Source: Pseudomonadota bacterium (GTDB lineage Bacteria; Pseudomonadota; Gammaproteobacteria; Steroidobacterales; Steroidobacteraceae). From it: DNA of 64,000 nucleotides. The notes under the pieces were generated by a model. That model saw only the letters and a program-made list of their open reading frames with translations. It was not told the DNA's origin and searched no databases. Both the position numbers and the translations under genes were made by a program. Shown here piece by piece: positions 43,777-54,682 of this stretch (position 1 is its first letter; every line of letters begins with the position of its first letter). The DNA lies in contig JADJXW010000002.1 in assembly GCA_016720075.1 (NCBI GenBank), positions 62,001 through 126,000 on the forward strand. Direction: 5' to 3'.

Positions 43777-44437
43777 CAAGCCCACCGCGGCGCGCCTGGC
43801 GATCCTGATCTCGGGCGCGGGCAGCAACATGGTGGCCATCGCCCAGGCCTGCAGGGACGGTCGCATACCGGCACAGGTGGCCGTGGTGATCTCGGACCAG
43901 CCGGCAGCCGGAGGGCTGCAGCGCGCGCGCGACCTGGGCCTGCCCGTTGCCGTCGTGGATGCCGCTGGCTATCGCCGCGAAGGACGCCTGGACCGCAGCC
44001 ACTTCGAAGCGGAACTGGAAACACAGATCAGGGCCCACGGCGCGGATATGGTGATCCTCGCAGGATTCATGCGCATACTGTCGGCGCCATTCGTGGCGCG
44101 GCACCCGGGACGCATGTTGAACATCCACCCTTCCCTGCTGCCGCTGTACCCGGGGCTCGATACCCACTCCTGCGTACTCGCCGCCGGCGACCCTGAGCAT
44201 GGCGTCACCGTGCATTTCGTCACGGCCGAGCTCGATGGCGGCCCGGCCATCATCCAGGCCCGCGTGCCCGTGCTGCCGGCCGATGACGTGGCGAAGCTTT
44301 CAGCCCGCGTTCATGCGGCCGAACACATCATCTACCCGATGGCAATCCAATGGCTGGCTTCGGGCAGGCTGCAATGGAATGACGGGCGCCCCACGCTCGA
44401 TGGCAGCGCGCTCGCGGCGCCGGTGCGACATGTCTAG
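43769..44437 (+). CDS. purN: Phosphoribosylglycinamide formyltransferase
   Basis: A 222-residue GAR transformylase, third step of purine synthesis. The phosphate loop is ISGAGSNMVAI, the catalytic region is MLNIHPSLLPLYPGLDTH (His and downstream Asp of the family triad lie here and in HGVTVHFVTAELDGGP). In most PurN the loop reads KYPGLHTH; Leu and Asp replace Lys and His here. The start is TTG 43769, within the end of purM. The DUF3108 gene overlaps by eight bases, so the three are coupled. Confidence 0.9.
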   Translation: MTDKPTAARLAILISGAGSNMVAIAQACRDGRIPAQVAVVISDQPAAGGLQRARDLGLPVAVVDAAGYRREGRLDRSHFEAELETQIRAHGADMVILAGFMRILSAPFVARHPGRMLNIHPSLLPLYPGLDTHSCVLAAGDPEHGVTVHFVTAELDGGPAIIQARVPVLPADDVAKLSARVHAAEHIIYPMAIQWLASGRLQWNDGRPTLDGSALAAPVRHV

Positions 44438-45155
44438 CGCGCGCCGCCTTGCCGCCCTCGCGCTTTCCCTCGCGCCGCTGCTGGCTGGCGCACTCGAGGC
44501 CCCGTCCTCGGAACTCAAGCCATTCACCGCCAGCTTCGGCATCACCTGGCATGGCATGTCGGCCGGCACGGCGCAGCTGCAGCTGCAGCGCCTGGAGGAT
44601 GGCCGCTGGTCCTACCAGTCGGTGAGCACCGCGCGCGGCCTGTTCCGGCTCGCGATGCCGGCGGAGCTGCGCTCACGCAGCGTGTTCGCCATCCGCGAGG
44701 GTCGCATTCTTCCCGACCGTTTCACCGCCGACGATGGCGCCTCGAGCACCAGCAAGGATCAGGACCTGCGCTTCGACTGGACCACCCAGCGCGTCACCGG
44801 CGTGGCCGAAAAACGCCGCGTGGACCTGCCGCTGAAACCCGGCGTGCTCGACACCATGTCGGTGCAGATCGCGCTGATGCACGAACTGCTGGCGGGCAAC
44901 ACGCCGCGGTACTTCGTGATCGCCGACAAGGGCCGCATCAAGGACTACAACTACACGGCGGTCGGCGAGGAAAAGCTGGTCACGCCCATCGGCGAATATC
45001 GCACGCTGGTCTTCCGCAGCACCCGGCCCGGCTCGGACACCGGCACGTATTTCTGGTGCGCCCCCGAACTGGGCTACCTGCCACTGAAGGTGGAGCGGCG
45101 CGAGGGCAGCAAGGTGCAGTGGTCGATGGCGCTGCAGACGGCATCGACCCACTGA
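44430..45155 (+). CDS. DUF3108 domain secreted protein
   Basis: A 241-residue protein with a signal peptide (LAALALSLAPLLAGALEA). The DUF3108 domain shows FTASFGITWHGMSAG, QLQRLEDGRWSYQSVSTARGLF, and the C-terminal TGTYFWCAPELGYLPLKVER. Such genes regularly follow purN in gammaproteobacteria; the protein is periplasmic and of unknown role. The start ATG 44430 overlaps the purN stop. It ends three bases before the convergent dcd stop. Confidence 0.88.
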   Translation: MSSARRLAALALSLAPLLAGALEAPSSELKPFTASFGITWHGMSAGTAQLQLQRLEDGRWSYQSVSTARGLFRLAMPAELRSRSVFAIREGRILPDRFTADDGASSTSKDQDLRFDWTTQRVTGVAEKRRVDLPLKPGVLDTMSVQIALMHELLAGNTPRYFVIADKGRIKDYNYTAVGEEKLVTPIGEYRTLVFRSTRPGSDTGTYFWCAPELGYLPLKVERREGSKVQWSMALQTASTH

Positions 45156-45158
45156 AGG

Positions 45159-45725
45159 CTAGGCCTTCGGCAGCGTCACGCCCTTCTGGCCCTGGTATTT
45201 GCCGCCGCGGTCCTTGTACGACGTGCCGCACACCTCGTCCGACTCGAAGAACAGCATCTGCGCCACGCCCTCGTTGGCATAGATCTTCGCCGGCAGCGTC
45301 GTGGTGTTCGAGAACTCCAGCGTCACATGCCCTTCCCACTCCGGCTCCAGCGGCGTCACGTTGACGATGATGCCGCAGCGCGCATACGTGGACTTGCCCA
45401 GGCACACCACCAGCACGTTGCGGGGGATGCGGAAATACTCCACGGTGCGGGCGAGCGCGAATGAATTCGGCGGGATGATGCACACGTCCGAAGTGACATC
45501 GACGAAGCTCTGCGGGTCAAAGGCCTTCGGATCGACGATGGTGCTGTTGATGTTGGTGAAGATCTTGAACTCGCGCGCGCAGCGCACGTCGTAGCCGTAG
45601 CTCGACGTGCCGTAGGACACGATCCTGCCGGCGCCCGTGTCGCGCACCTGGCCGGGTTCGAAGGGTTCGATCATCTTCTGCTCGGCCGCCATGCGGCGGA
45701 TCCAGTGATCGGACTTGATGCTCAT
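45159..45725 (-). CDS. dcd: dCTP deaminase
   Basis: A 188-residue trimeric enzyme that deaminates dCTP to dUTP, feeding dTMP synthesis. KSDHWIRRMA at the N-terminus, SYGTSSYGYDVRC, and the active-site block GKSTYARCGIIVNVTPLEPEWEGH with the catalytic Glu are diagnostic; TSYKDRGGKYQGQKG closes the nucleotide pocket. The start overlaps the mrp stop as ATGA. dcd beside mrp near metG is the order I know from Pseudomonas. Confidence 0.93.
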   Translation of the reverse strand: MSIKSDHWIRRMAAEQKMIEPFEPGQVRDTGAGRIVSYGTSSYGYDVRCAREFKIFTNINSTIVDPKAFDPQSFVDVTSDVCIIPPNSFALARTVEYFRIPRNVLVVCLGKSTYARCGIIVNVTPLEPEWEGHVTLEFSNTTTLPAKIYANEGVAQMLFFESDEVCGTSYKDRGGKYQGQKGVTLPKA

Positions 45726-46823
45726 GACTTTGTCTCCACCACGATTCCGGGAAAGGCGCCGGCGCGATCGCGCGGGCGCCTGGCAAGCGCGCCGGCCACG
45801 CGCCGTGCCATCAGTTCATAGGCCTGGGCGCGGGCCGTGCCCGGCGCCGACAAGACTGTGGGACGCCCCTGGTCCGACTCAGCGCGCACCTGGCCGCGTC
45901 GAGCGGCAGTTCGCGCCAGCAGCGCCACGCCGCATTCTGCGGCCAGCCGCGCACCACCGCCCTGCCCGAACAGCGCGTCCTCATGGCCACAGTGACTGCA
46001 GACATGGGTGCTCATGTTCTCGACCACGCCCAGCACGGGCACGGACACCTTTTCAAACATCTTCAGGCCCTTGCGGGCATCGCTGACGGCGATCTTCCTG
46101 CGGCGTGGTCACGACCACCGCGCCGGCCACCCGGCACGCGCTGGGCCAGCGTCAGCTGCAGGTCGCCAGTGCCCGGCGGAGGTCGAGCACCAGGAAATCG
46201 AGGCTCCCCACTGGGTGTCGGCGAGCAACTGCGTGAGCGCCTGTGACCATGGTCCCGCGCCAGATGGCCGGCTGGTCAGGGTCGATCAGCAGGCCGATGG
46301 ACATCAGCTTCAGCCCGTGGGCGATAACCGGCAGGATTCGCTTGTTGTCGACGGTCTCGGGACGCACACCGGTGACCCCGAGCAGCAGCGGCTGGCTGGG
46401 GCCGTAGACATCCGCATCCAGCAGCCCCACGCGGGCGCCCTGGGCTGCCCAGGCCAGCGCGAGGTTCACCGCCACGGTGGACTTGCCCACTCCGCCCTTG
46501 GCCGACCCCACCGCCACGATATTGCGGATGCCGGGCATGGGCTTCAGCGGCTTCTGCACTGCCCGGGCGGGAATGACCGATTCCAGCGCCAGGGTCAGCT
46601 TGCGTCGGATGCCGGCCTTGTCCAGCGCCGCTTCCAGGTCCGGCTGCAGGGTGGCCTCAAGACCGCCCGTGGGCACCGGCAGGCGCAGCGACAGGCGCAG
46701 CCCATCCATTGCGGAATCAAGGCCCACGACGGCCTGCAGCTCGCCCAGGGCCCTGCCTGTGAACGGCTCCACAAAAGCCTCGATCGCGCGCCGCGCTGCT
46801 GCCAGCGAATCTGACTCGGTCAT
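45722..46823 (-). CDS. mrp: Mrp/ApbC family Fe-S carrier ATPase, with several indels in this sequence
   Basis: An iron-sulfur cluster carrier P-loop ATPase. From ATG 46823 the DUF59-like N-terminal domain is followed by the deviant Walker A SAKGGVGKST and LLDADVYGPSQP, then DPDQPAIWRGTMVTGA. Between about 46240 and 46092 the correct residues (such as SLDFLVLDL, then GDLQLTLAQRVP) are scattered over all three frames, which needs about five small indels. The C-terminus returns in one frame as MFEKVSVPVLGVVENMSTHV, with the CSHCG cysteine pair. It is upstream of dcd. The density of errors in 150 bases suggests poor local sequence. Confidence 0.8.
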
Positions 46824-46901
46824 CGTCTCGTTTCGGGGGAAAGGGGGCCGGGATTCTAGCAGTGCGCGCCGCATCGCAGCGGACCGGGCGGCCCCGTGTG
46901 G

Positions 46902-46907
46902 CATAAT
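46902..46907 (+). promoter_or_regulatory. Candidate -10 element upstream of the HEAT-kinase gene
   Basis: CATAAT matches five of six -10 consensus bases, 43 bases before ATG 46945. No recognisable -35 is present at the right distance. It lies in the 121-base gap divergent from mrp, which holds no other feature I can support. Confidence 0.3.
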
Positions 46908-46944
46908 CCCCAGGTCAATCAGGATGTTTGGCGCTAACACGCGA

Positions 46945-49360
<2,416 letters not shown>

Positions 49361-49375
49361 CGTAAGATTGCGTCT

Positions 49376-50473
49376 ATGGCACGCATAGACGCCTTCCTGA
49401 AACTGGGCACCCAGCAGGGCTGTTCCGACATCCACCTGGCGGTAGGCGTGCCGCCCATGCTGCGCATGTACGGCGACCTGCTCCCCATCAAGTTCCGCGA
49501 GCTGCGCGACACCGAGCTCGAGGGCTACGTGCTCGAGATCCTCACGCCCTCGCAGACCGAGCACTTCAACCAGGGCCACGACGTCGACTTTTCCTACGTG
49601 TCGGCCGATGGCGGGCGCTTCCGCGTCAACGTCTTTCGCAAGGACACCGGCGTCGGCGCGGTATTCCGCTCGATCCCCTCCGAGATCCCCACGCTCGACA
49701 AGCTGGGGCTGCCGGCGGTGGTCAAGAAGCTGTGCGACTACCACCAGGGCATGATCCTGGTCACCGGTTCAACCGGTTCGGGCAAGTCGACCACACTCGC
49801 GGCGATGATCGACCTGCTGAACAGCACCCGGAAGCTGAACATCATCAGCCTCGAAGACCCCATCGAGTTCGTCCACCGCAGCAAGCAGAGCCAGGTGATC
49901 CAGCGCGAGCTGGGCACGCACCTGCCCTCCTTCGCCGAGGGCGTGCGCGCCGCCATGCGCGAGGATCCGGACGTGATCCTGGTGGGCGAGATGCGCGATG
50001 CCGAGACGATCTCGATGGCGATGACCGCCGCGGAAACCGGGCACCTGGTGCTGGGCACGCTGCACACCACCGGCGCGGTCAAGACCATCGACCGCATCAT
50101 CGACGCGCTGCCCATCGAGGAGCGGGAGCAGACCAAGAGCTTCCTGTCGCAGAGCCTGCTGGCCGTGGTGACGCAGGTACTGTGCAAGACCGTCGACAAC
50201 CAGGGCCGCAAGGCCATCTGCGAAGTCATGGTGATGACCAAGGCCATCGCCAAGCTCATCCAGACCGACCAGACGCACCAGATCCCCAGCCAGGTGCAGA
50301 TGGGCCGGGAGTTCGGCATGCAGCTGATGGACCAGGCGCTGGTGGCGGCCGTGCAGGCGAAGGAAATCGATCCGGATCACGCCTATTCCTTCGCCGCGGA
50401 CAAGCGGGCCCTGCAGAAATTCGTCACCGACACTTCGGTGCTGCCGAAACTCGACCTGCCGGCGGGCGGCTGA
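49376..50473 (+). CDS. pilT: PilT-type retraction ATPase
   Basis: A 365-residue secretion ATPase of the type IV pilus retraction class. The PAS-like N-terminal domain is MARIDAFLKLGTQQGCSDIHLAVG; Walker A is GSTGSGKSTTLAAM, the Asp box is ISLEDPIEFVH, Walker B is DPDVILVGEMRD, and the His box is LGTLHTTGA. The C-terminal AIAKLIQTDQTHQIPS corresponds to the AIRNLIRE retraction motif. It follows the HEAT-kinase gene and overlaps the PilU-type gene by one base. No pilin genes are in the window. Confidence 0.88.
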   Translation: MARIDAFLKLGTQQGCSDIHLAVGVPPMLRMYGDLLPIKFRELRDTELEGYVLEILTPSQTEHFNQGHDVDFSYVSADGGRFRVNVFRKDTGVGAVFRSIPSEIPTLDKLGLPAVVKKLCDYHQGMILVTGSTGSGKSTTLAAMIDLLNSTRKLNIISLEDPIEFVHRSKQSQVIQRELGTHLPSFAEGVRAAMREDPDVILVGEMRDAETISMAMTAAETGHLVLGTLHTTGAVKTIDRIIDALPIEEREQTKSFLSQSLLAVVTQVLCKTVDNQGRKAICEVMVMTKAIAKLIQTDQTHQIPSQVQMGREFGMQLMDQALVAAVQAKEIDPDHAYSFAADKRALQKFVTDTSVLPKLDLPAGG

Positions 50474-51534
50474 TGGCGCACATCGACGCCTTCCTGCAGG
50501 AAGTCCTGCGCCGCAAGGGCTCCGACCTGCACTTCCTGGCCGGCGATCCGCCGCGCATCCGGCTGTACGGCGACCTCACGCCGCTGCGCGCGGAAATCCT
50601 CACGCCGGAATTCGCGCGCGAGGCGCTGTACGAGATCATGCCCACCAAGGCGCAGCAGCGCTTCGAGAAACAGGATGGCGCGGACTTCGCCTACTCGCTG
50701 GCCGAACTCGGGCGCTTCCGCGTGAACGTGATGCGCCAGTTGAACGGCATGGGCGCCGTGTTCCGCGCGATCCCGTCCAAGGCGCTGACCATGGACGAGC
50801 TGAACCTGCCCGAGGCGGTGCGCACGCTGGCGCGCGCCAACAACGGGCTCATCCTCGTCACCGGCAAGACCGGTTCCGGCAAGTCGACCACGCTCGCGGC
50901 GATGATCGATGACATCAACAAGCGCGACAAGGGACACATCCTCACCGTCGAGGACCCCATCGAGTTCGTGCACCAGCGCAAGAACTGCCTGATCAGCCAG
51001 CGCGAGATCGGCGTGCACGCGCAGAGCTTCGCGCAGGCGCTGCATTCGGGCCTGCGCGAGGACCCGGACGTGATCCTCGTGGGCGAGCTGCGCGACCTGG
51101 AAACCATCAGCATTGCCGTCACCGCCGCTGAGATGGGCATCCTCGTCATGGGCACGCTGCACACCAACGGCGCGGCGCAGACCGTGGATCGCATCATCAA
51201 CGTGTTCCCTGCCGACAAGCAGTCGCATGTGCGCACCATGCTGTCCACGTCGCTGCGCGGCGTGATCTCTCAGCAGCTGCTGCAGCGCGCCGACCGGCAG
51301 GGCCGCGTCGCGGCGCTGGAGATACTGGTCAACAACTCGGCGGTCGCGAACCTCATCCGCCAGGGGAAGCTCGACCAGCTCGAGAACACCATGCAGTCGG
51401 GCGGGGCCACCGGCATGCGCACGATGGACAGCTCCATCCAGGGGCTGTACGACCAGCGTCAGATCTCGGGCAAGGAGGCCTACAAGAAGGCCATCAACAA
51501 GGCCCGCTTCGAGCCAATGAAGGACCAAGGTTGA
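50473..51534 (+). CDS. pilU: PilU-type retraction ATPase paralogue
   Basis: A 353-residue paralogue of the preceding ATPase. Walker A GKTGSGKSTTLAAM, Asp box VEDPIEFVH, Walker B DPDVILVGELRD and His box MGTLHTNGA are intact. The C-terminus AVANLIRQGKLDQLENTMQSG, with GMRTMDSSI, resembles PilU, which cannot retract alone but boosts PilT. The ATG shares its A with the previous stop (TGATG). The stop overlaps the TTG of metG. Confidence 0.86.
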   Translation: MAHIDAFLQEVLRRKGSDLHFLAGDPPRIRLYGDLTPLRAEILTPEFAREALYEIMPTKAQQRFEKQDGADFAYSLAELGRFRVNVMRQLNGMGAVFRAIPSKALTMDELNLPEAVRTLARANNGLILVTGKTGSGKSTTLAAMIDDINKRDKGHILTVEDPIEFVHQRKNCLISQREIGVHAQSFAQALHSGLREDPDVILVGELRDLETISIAVTAAEMGILVMGTLHTNGAAQTVDRIINVFPADKQSHVRTMLSTSLRGVISQQLLQRADRQGRVAALEILVNNSAVANLIRQGKLDQLENTMQSGGATGMRTMDSSIQGLYDQRQISGKEAYKKAINKARFEPMKDQG

Positions 51535-53552
51535 GCACCAGCACCGTGCCTGCGCGCCGCATACTCGTCACCAGCGCCCTGCCCTACGCCAACGGCTCGC
51601 TGCACCTCGGGCACATCATCGAGGCCGTCCAGACCGACATCTGGTGCCGCTTCCAGCGCCTGGTCGGCAACGAGTGCCTCTATGTCTGCGCCGAGGACTG
51701 CCACGGCACGCCCATCATGATCCGCGCGCGGCAGGACGGCCTCACGCCCGAGGCGCTCATCACGGCCTCCGCGGCCGAGCACCAGCGTGATTTCGCCGGC
51801 TTCGACATCGCCTTCGATCATTTCCATTCCACGCATTCGGAAGAGAACCGCTACTGGTCTGGCGAGCTGTACCAGCGACTGGTGGCGCGCGGCTCCATCG
51901 TCCGGCGCACCATCCGCCAGTCCTATGACGAGCAGGCCGGCATGTTCCTGCCCGACCGTTTCGTGCGCGGCACCTGCCCGCGCTGCGGCACGGCGGACCA
52001 GTACGGCGATTCCTGCGAGAACTGCGGCGCCACCTATTCACCGGCCGAGCTCAAGGATGCCGTTTCCACCGTCACGGGCACCAAACCCGTACTGCGCGAT
52101 TCCGAGCACCTGTTCTTCCGCCTTGGCGACTACGAGCAGGACCTGAAGCACTGGCTGGCCACGAACGGCCTGCAGCCGGCGGTGCGCGCCAAGCTCGACG
52201 AATGGTTCAAGGTCGGGCTCACCGACTGGGACATCTCCCGCGACGCGCCGTATTTCGGTTTCGAGATTCCCGACGCGCCGGGCAAGTATTTCTACGTGTG
52301 GTTCGACGCGCCCATCGGCTACATCGGCAGCTTCGCCGCGCTGGCTGCCAAACGCGGCCTGGATTTCGACGCCTACTGGAAAGCCGGCGCCACCACCGAG
52401 CTGCACCATTTCATCGGCAAGGACATCAGCTACTTCCACACGCTGTTCTGGCCCGCAGTGCTGCACGGCGCAGGCCTGCGCCGTCCCACCGGCGTGCATG
52501 TGCATGGCTTCCTGACGGTCAACGGCCTGAAGATGTCCAAGTCGCGCGGCACCAACATCACCGCCCGCCGCTACCTGGATATCCTGCCGGCGGATCACCT
52601 GCGCTATTACTTCGCCGCCAAGCTCGGCAATGGACTCGATGACATCGACCTCGCCCTCGAGGATTTCACCGCCCGCGTGAACTCCGACGTGGTGGGCAAG
52701 CTCGTCAACATCGCCAGCCGCTGCGCGCCATTCATCGAGCGCTCCGGCGGCGCGCTGGCCGGGGCGCTGCCTGACCCTGCGCTGTATGACCAGTTCGCCG
52801 GCGCGGCCGATGCACTGGCGGCGCAGTTCGAAGCGCGTGACTACGCCGGTGCCATCCGCGAGATCATGCTGCTGGCAGACCGCGCCAATCAGTACGTGGA
52901 TGCGCGCAAGCCCTGGGTGCTGGCCAAGGATCCCGCGCGGCTCACCGAGGCACGCGATGTCGCCACGCAGGCCATCAACCTGTTCCGCGTGCTGATGACC
53001 TACCTTGCCCCCGTAATGCCCGGCATTGCAGCCCGCGCGGCCGAGTGGCTGGGCCCGGATTCGCTCGCGCACTGGAACGGCGTGCGGCAGCCCCTGCTGG
53101 GCATCACGCTCGGCAAGTATCCGCTGCTGGCCACGCGCGTGGATCCGGCCATCGTGAAACAGCTCATTGCATCCCCTGCTGAAGCCCCTGCGGCTCCAGC
53201 CAAGACACAGGAAAAGCCCGTGATCAGCATCCATGATTTTGCCAAGCTCGACCTGCGCGCCGCGAAGGTGCTGGCAGCCTCCCGCGTTGAAGGCTCCGAC
53301 AAGCTGCTGCAACTCACGCTCGACCTCGGCACCGAGCAGCGCAACGTGTTCTCGGGCATCAGCGCCAGCTACAAGCCCGAGGACCTGGTCGGCCGATTTG
53401 TCGTGATGATCGCGAACCTCGCCCCGCGCAAGATGCGTTTCGGCGTTTCCGAAGGCATGGTGCTGTGTGCCAGCGGGCCGAAGGAATCCGGCGAGGGCGT
53501 GTTCCTGCTGTCGGTCGACAGCGGCGTGACGCCGGGCATGAAGGTTTCCTGA
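51531..53552 (+). CDS. metG: Methionyl-tRNA synthetase
   Basis: A 673-residue class I synthetase. The HIGH motif is GSLHLGHIIEA, the zinc knuckle is CPRCGTADQYGDSCENCG, the KMSKS motif is GLKMSKSRGTN, and the C-terminal tRNA-binding dimerisation domain begins at FAKLDLRAAKVLAASRV, as in E. coli MetG. The start is TTG 51531, with AAGG close upstream, overlapping the PilU stop (TTGA). That places this housekeeping gene under the expression of the upstream ATPase operon unless an internal promoter exists. Confidence 0.93.
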   Translation: MSTSTVPARRILVTSALPYANGSLHLGHIIEAVQTDIWCRFQRLVGNECLYVCAEDCHGTPIMIRARQDGLTPEALITASAAEHQRDFAGFDIAFDHFHSTHSEENRYWSGELYQRLVARGSIVRRTIRQSYDEQAGMFLPDRFVRGTCPRCGTADQYGDSCENCGATYSPAELKDAVSTVTGTKPVLRDSEHLFFRLGDYEQDLKHWLATNGLQPAVRAKLDEWFKVGLTDWDISRDAPYFGFEIPDAPGKYFYVWFDAPIGYIGSFAALAAKRGLDFDAYWKAGATTELHHFIGKDISYFHTLFWPAVLHGAGLRRPTGVHVHGFLTVNGLKMSKSRGTNITARRYLDILPADHLRYYFAAKLGNGLDDIDLALEDFTARVNSDVVGKLVNIASRCAPFIERSGGALAGALPDPALYDQFAGAADALAAQFEARDYAGAIREIMLLADRANQYVDARKPWVLAKDPARLTEARDVATQAINLFRVLMTYLAPVMPGIAARAAEWLGPDSLAHWNGVRQPLLGITLGKYPLLATRVDPAIVKQLIASPAEAPAAPAKTQEKPVISIHDFAKLDLRAAKVLAASRVEGSDKLLQLTLDLGTEQRNVFSGISASYKPEDLVGRFVVMIANLAPRKMRFGVSEGMVLCASGPKESGEGVFLLSVDSGVTPGMKVS

Positions 53553-53557
53553 ATCGC

Positions 53558-54217
53558 TTGAAGCCCGAGCGCGTCACGGCCCTGTACGCCGCGCTGCGCG
53601 CGGCCAACCCCGAGCCGCGCAGCGAACTGGAATTCTCCTCGCCGTTCGAACTGCTGGTGGCGGTGATCCTTTCCGCCCAGGCCACCGACAAGAGCGTGAA
53701 CATCGCTACGCGCCGGCTATATCCCGAGGCCAACACGCCGGCGGCCATCCTCGCGCTAGGCGTCGCGGGCCTCACGCCCTTCATCCGGCACATCGGCCTG
53801 TTCAACGCCAAGGCAAAGAACGTCATCGAATGCTGCCGCCTGCTCATCGAGCGCCATGGCGGCCAGGTACCCCGCGATCGCCAGTCGCTGGAGGCGCTGC
53901 CCGGCGTGGGCCGCAAGACCGCCAACGTGGTGCTGAACGTGGCCTTCGGCGAACCAACGCTGGCTGTCGACACGCATGTGTTCCGCGTGGCGAACCGCAC
54001 CGGACTTGCGCACGGCGCAACGCCACTGGCAGTGGAGCAGAAGCTGCTCGAGGTCACGCCGCCGGAGTTCCTGCAGCATGCGCATCACTGGCTGATCCTG
54101 CATGGCCGGCATGTTTGCCTTGCCCGCACGCCCCGATGCCATGAGTGCGTGATCGCCGCGCATTGCGCCTTCCGCCCAAAGACGCGCGCCTCGGGTGCGA
54201 AGCCCTCGAAACGGTAG
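53558..54217 (+). CDS. nth: Endonuclease III
   Basis: A 219-residue bifunctional DNA glycosylase/AP lyase for oxidised pyrimidines. The helix-hairpin-helix with catalytic Lys is EALPGVGRKTANVVLN, the catalytic Asp lies in LAVDTHVFRVANRT, and the 4Fe-4S ligands follow C-x6-C-x2-C-x5-C in CLARTPRCHECVIAAHC. I choose TTG 53558, six bases after the metG stop, as the start; no ATG in frame fits without overlapping metG. No Shine-Dalgarno is visible. Confidence 0.91.
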   Translation: MKPERVTALYAALRAANPEPRSELEFSSPFELLVAVILSAQATDKSVNIATRRLYPEANTPAAILALGVAGLTPFIRHIGLFNAKAKNVIECCRLLIERHGGQVPRDRQSLEALPGVGRKTANVVLNVAFGEPTLAVDTHVFRVANRTGLAHGATPLAVEQKLLEVTPPEFLQHAHHWLILHGRHVCLARTPRCHECVIAAHCAFRPKTRASGAKPSKR

Positions 54218-54227
54218 ACTCCCCCGC

Positions 54228-54653
54228 ATGTTCTTCGCCAACTCACGCCGCGACGAGCTGCGCCGCGGCTATGTGGAAGCCTGGCGCCGCAAGCTCAATG
54301 GCCTGCCGCTCACGCCGCTGGATGCCCAGATCGCCGCCGTCGTGGCGATGCATCCGGAGTACCACGCGCTGCTGGAATCCCCGGACGCCGAGGCCGCCGA
54401 TTACAGCGTGGAAGCCGGCCGCATCAATCCATTCCTGCACATGGGACTGCACCTGGCGGTGCGCGAGCAGGTCGGAACCCGCCGGCCGGCGGGCATCGAG
54501 GTTGTGCACCTACGACTGTCACGCAAGCTGGGCGACGTGCACCAGGCCGAGCACCGCATGATCGATGTGCTGGCCGAAACCCTGTGGGAAGCCCAGCGCG
54601 CAGGCCGGGCGCCCGACGAGCAGCGCTACCTGGAACGGCTGCAGGGGCTATGA
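54228..54653 (+). CDS. DUF1841 family protein
   Basis: A 141-residue cytoplasmic protein from ATG 54228, ten bases after nth. It begins FFANSRRDELRRGYVEAWRR and contains the family hallmarks AMHPEYHALLE, NPFLHMGLHLAVREQV, HQAEHRMIDVLAETLWEAQR. DUF1841 proteins are conserved in beta- and gammaproteobacteria with no known role; the conserved His residues suggest a metal site. Position after nth is common, in my recollection. Confidence 0.88.
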   Translation: MFFANSRRDELRRGYVEAWRRKLNGLPLTPLDAQIAAVVAMHPEYHALLESPDAEAADYSVEAGRINPFLHMGLHLAVREQVGTRRPAGIEVVHLRLSRKLGDVHQAEHRMIDVLAETLWEAQRAGRAPDEQRYLERLQGL

Positions 54654-54682
54654 TCCGGCCACAATAAATGCAGGGGGCCGGG

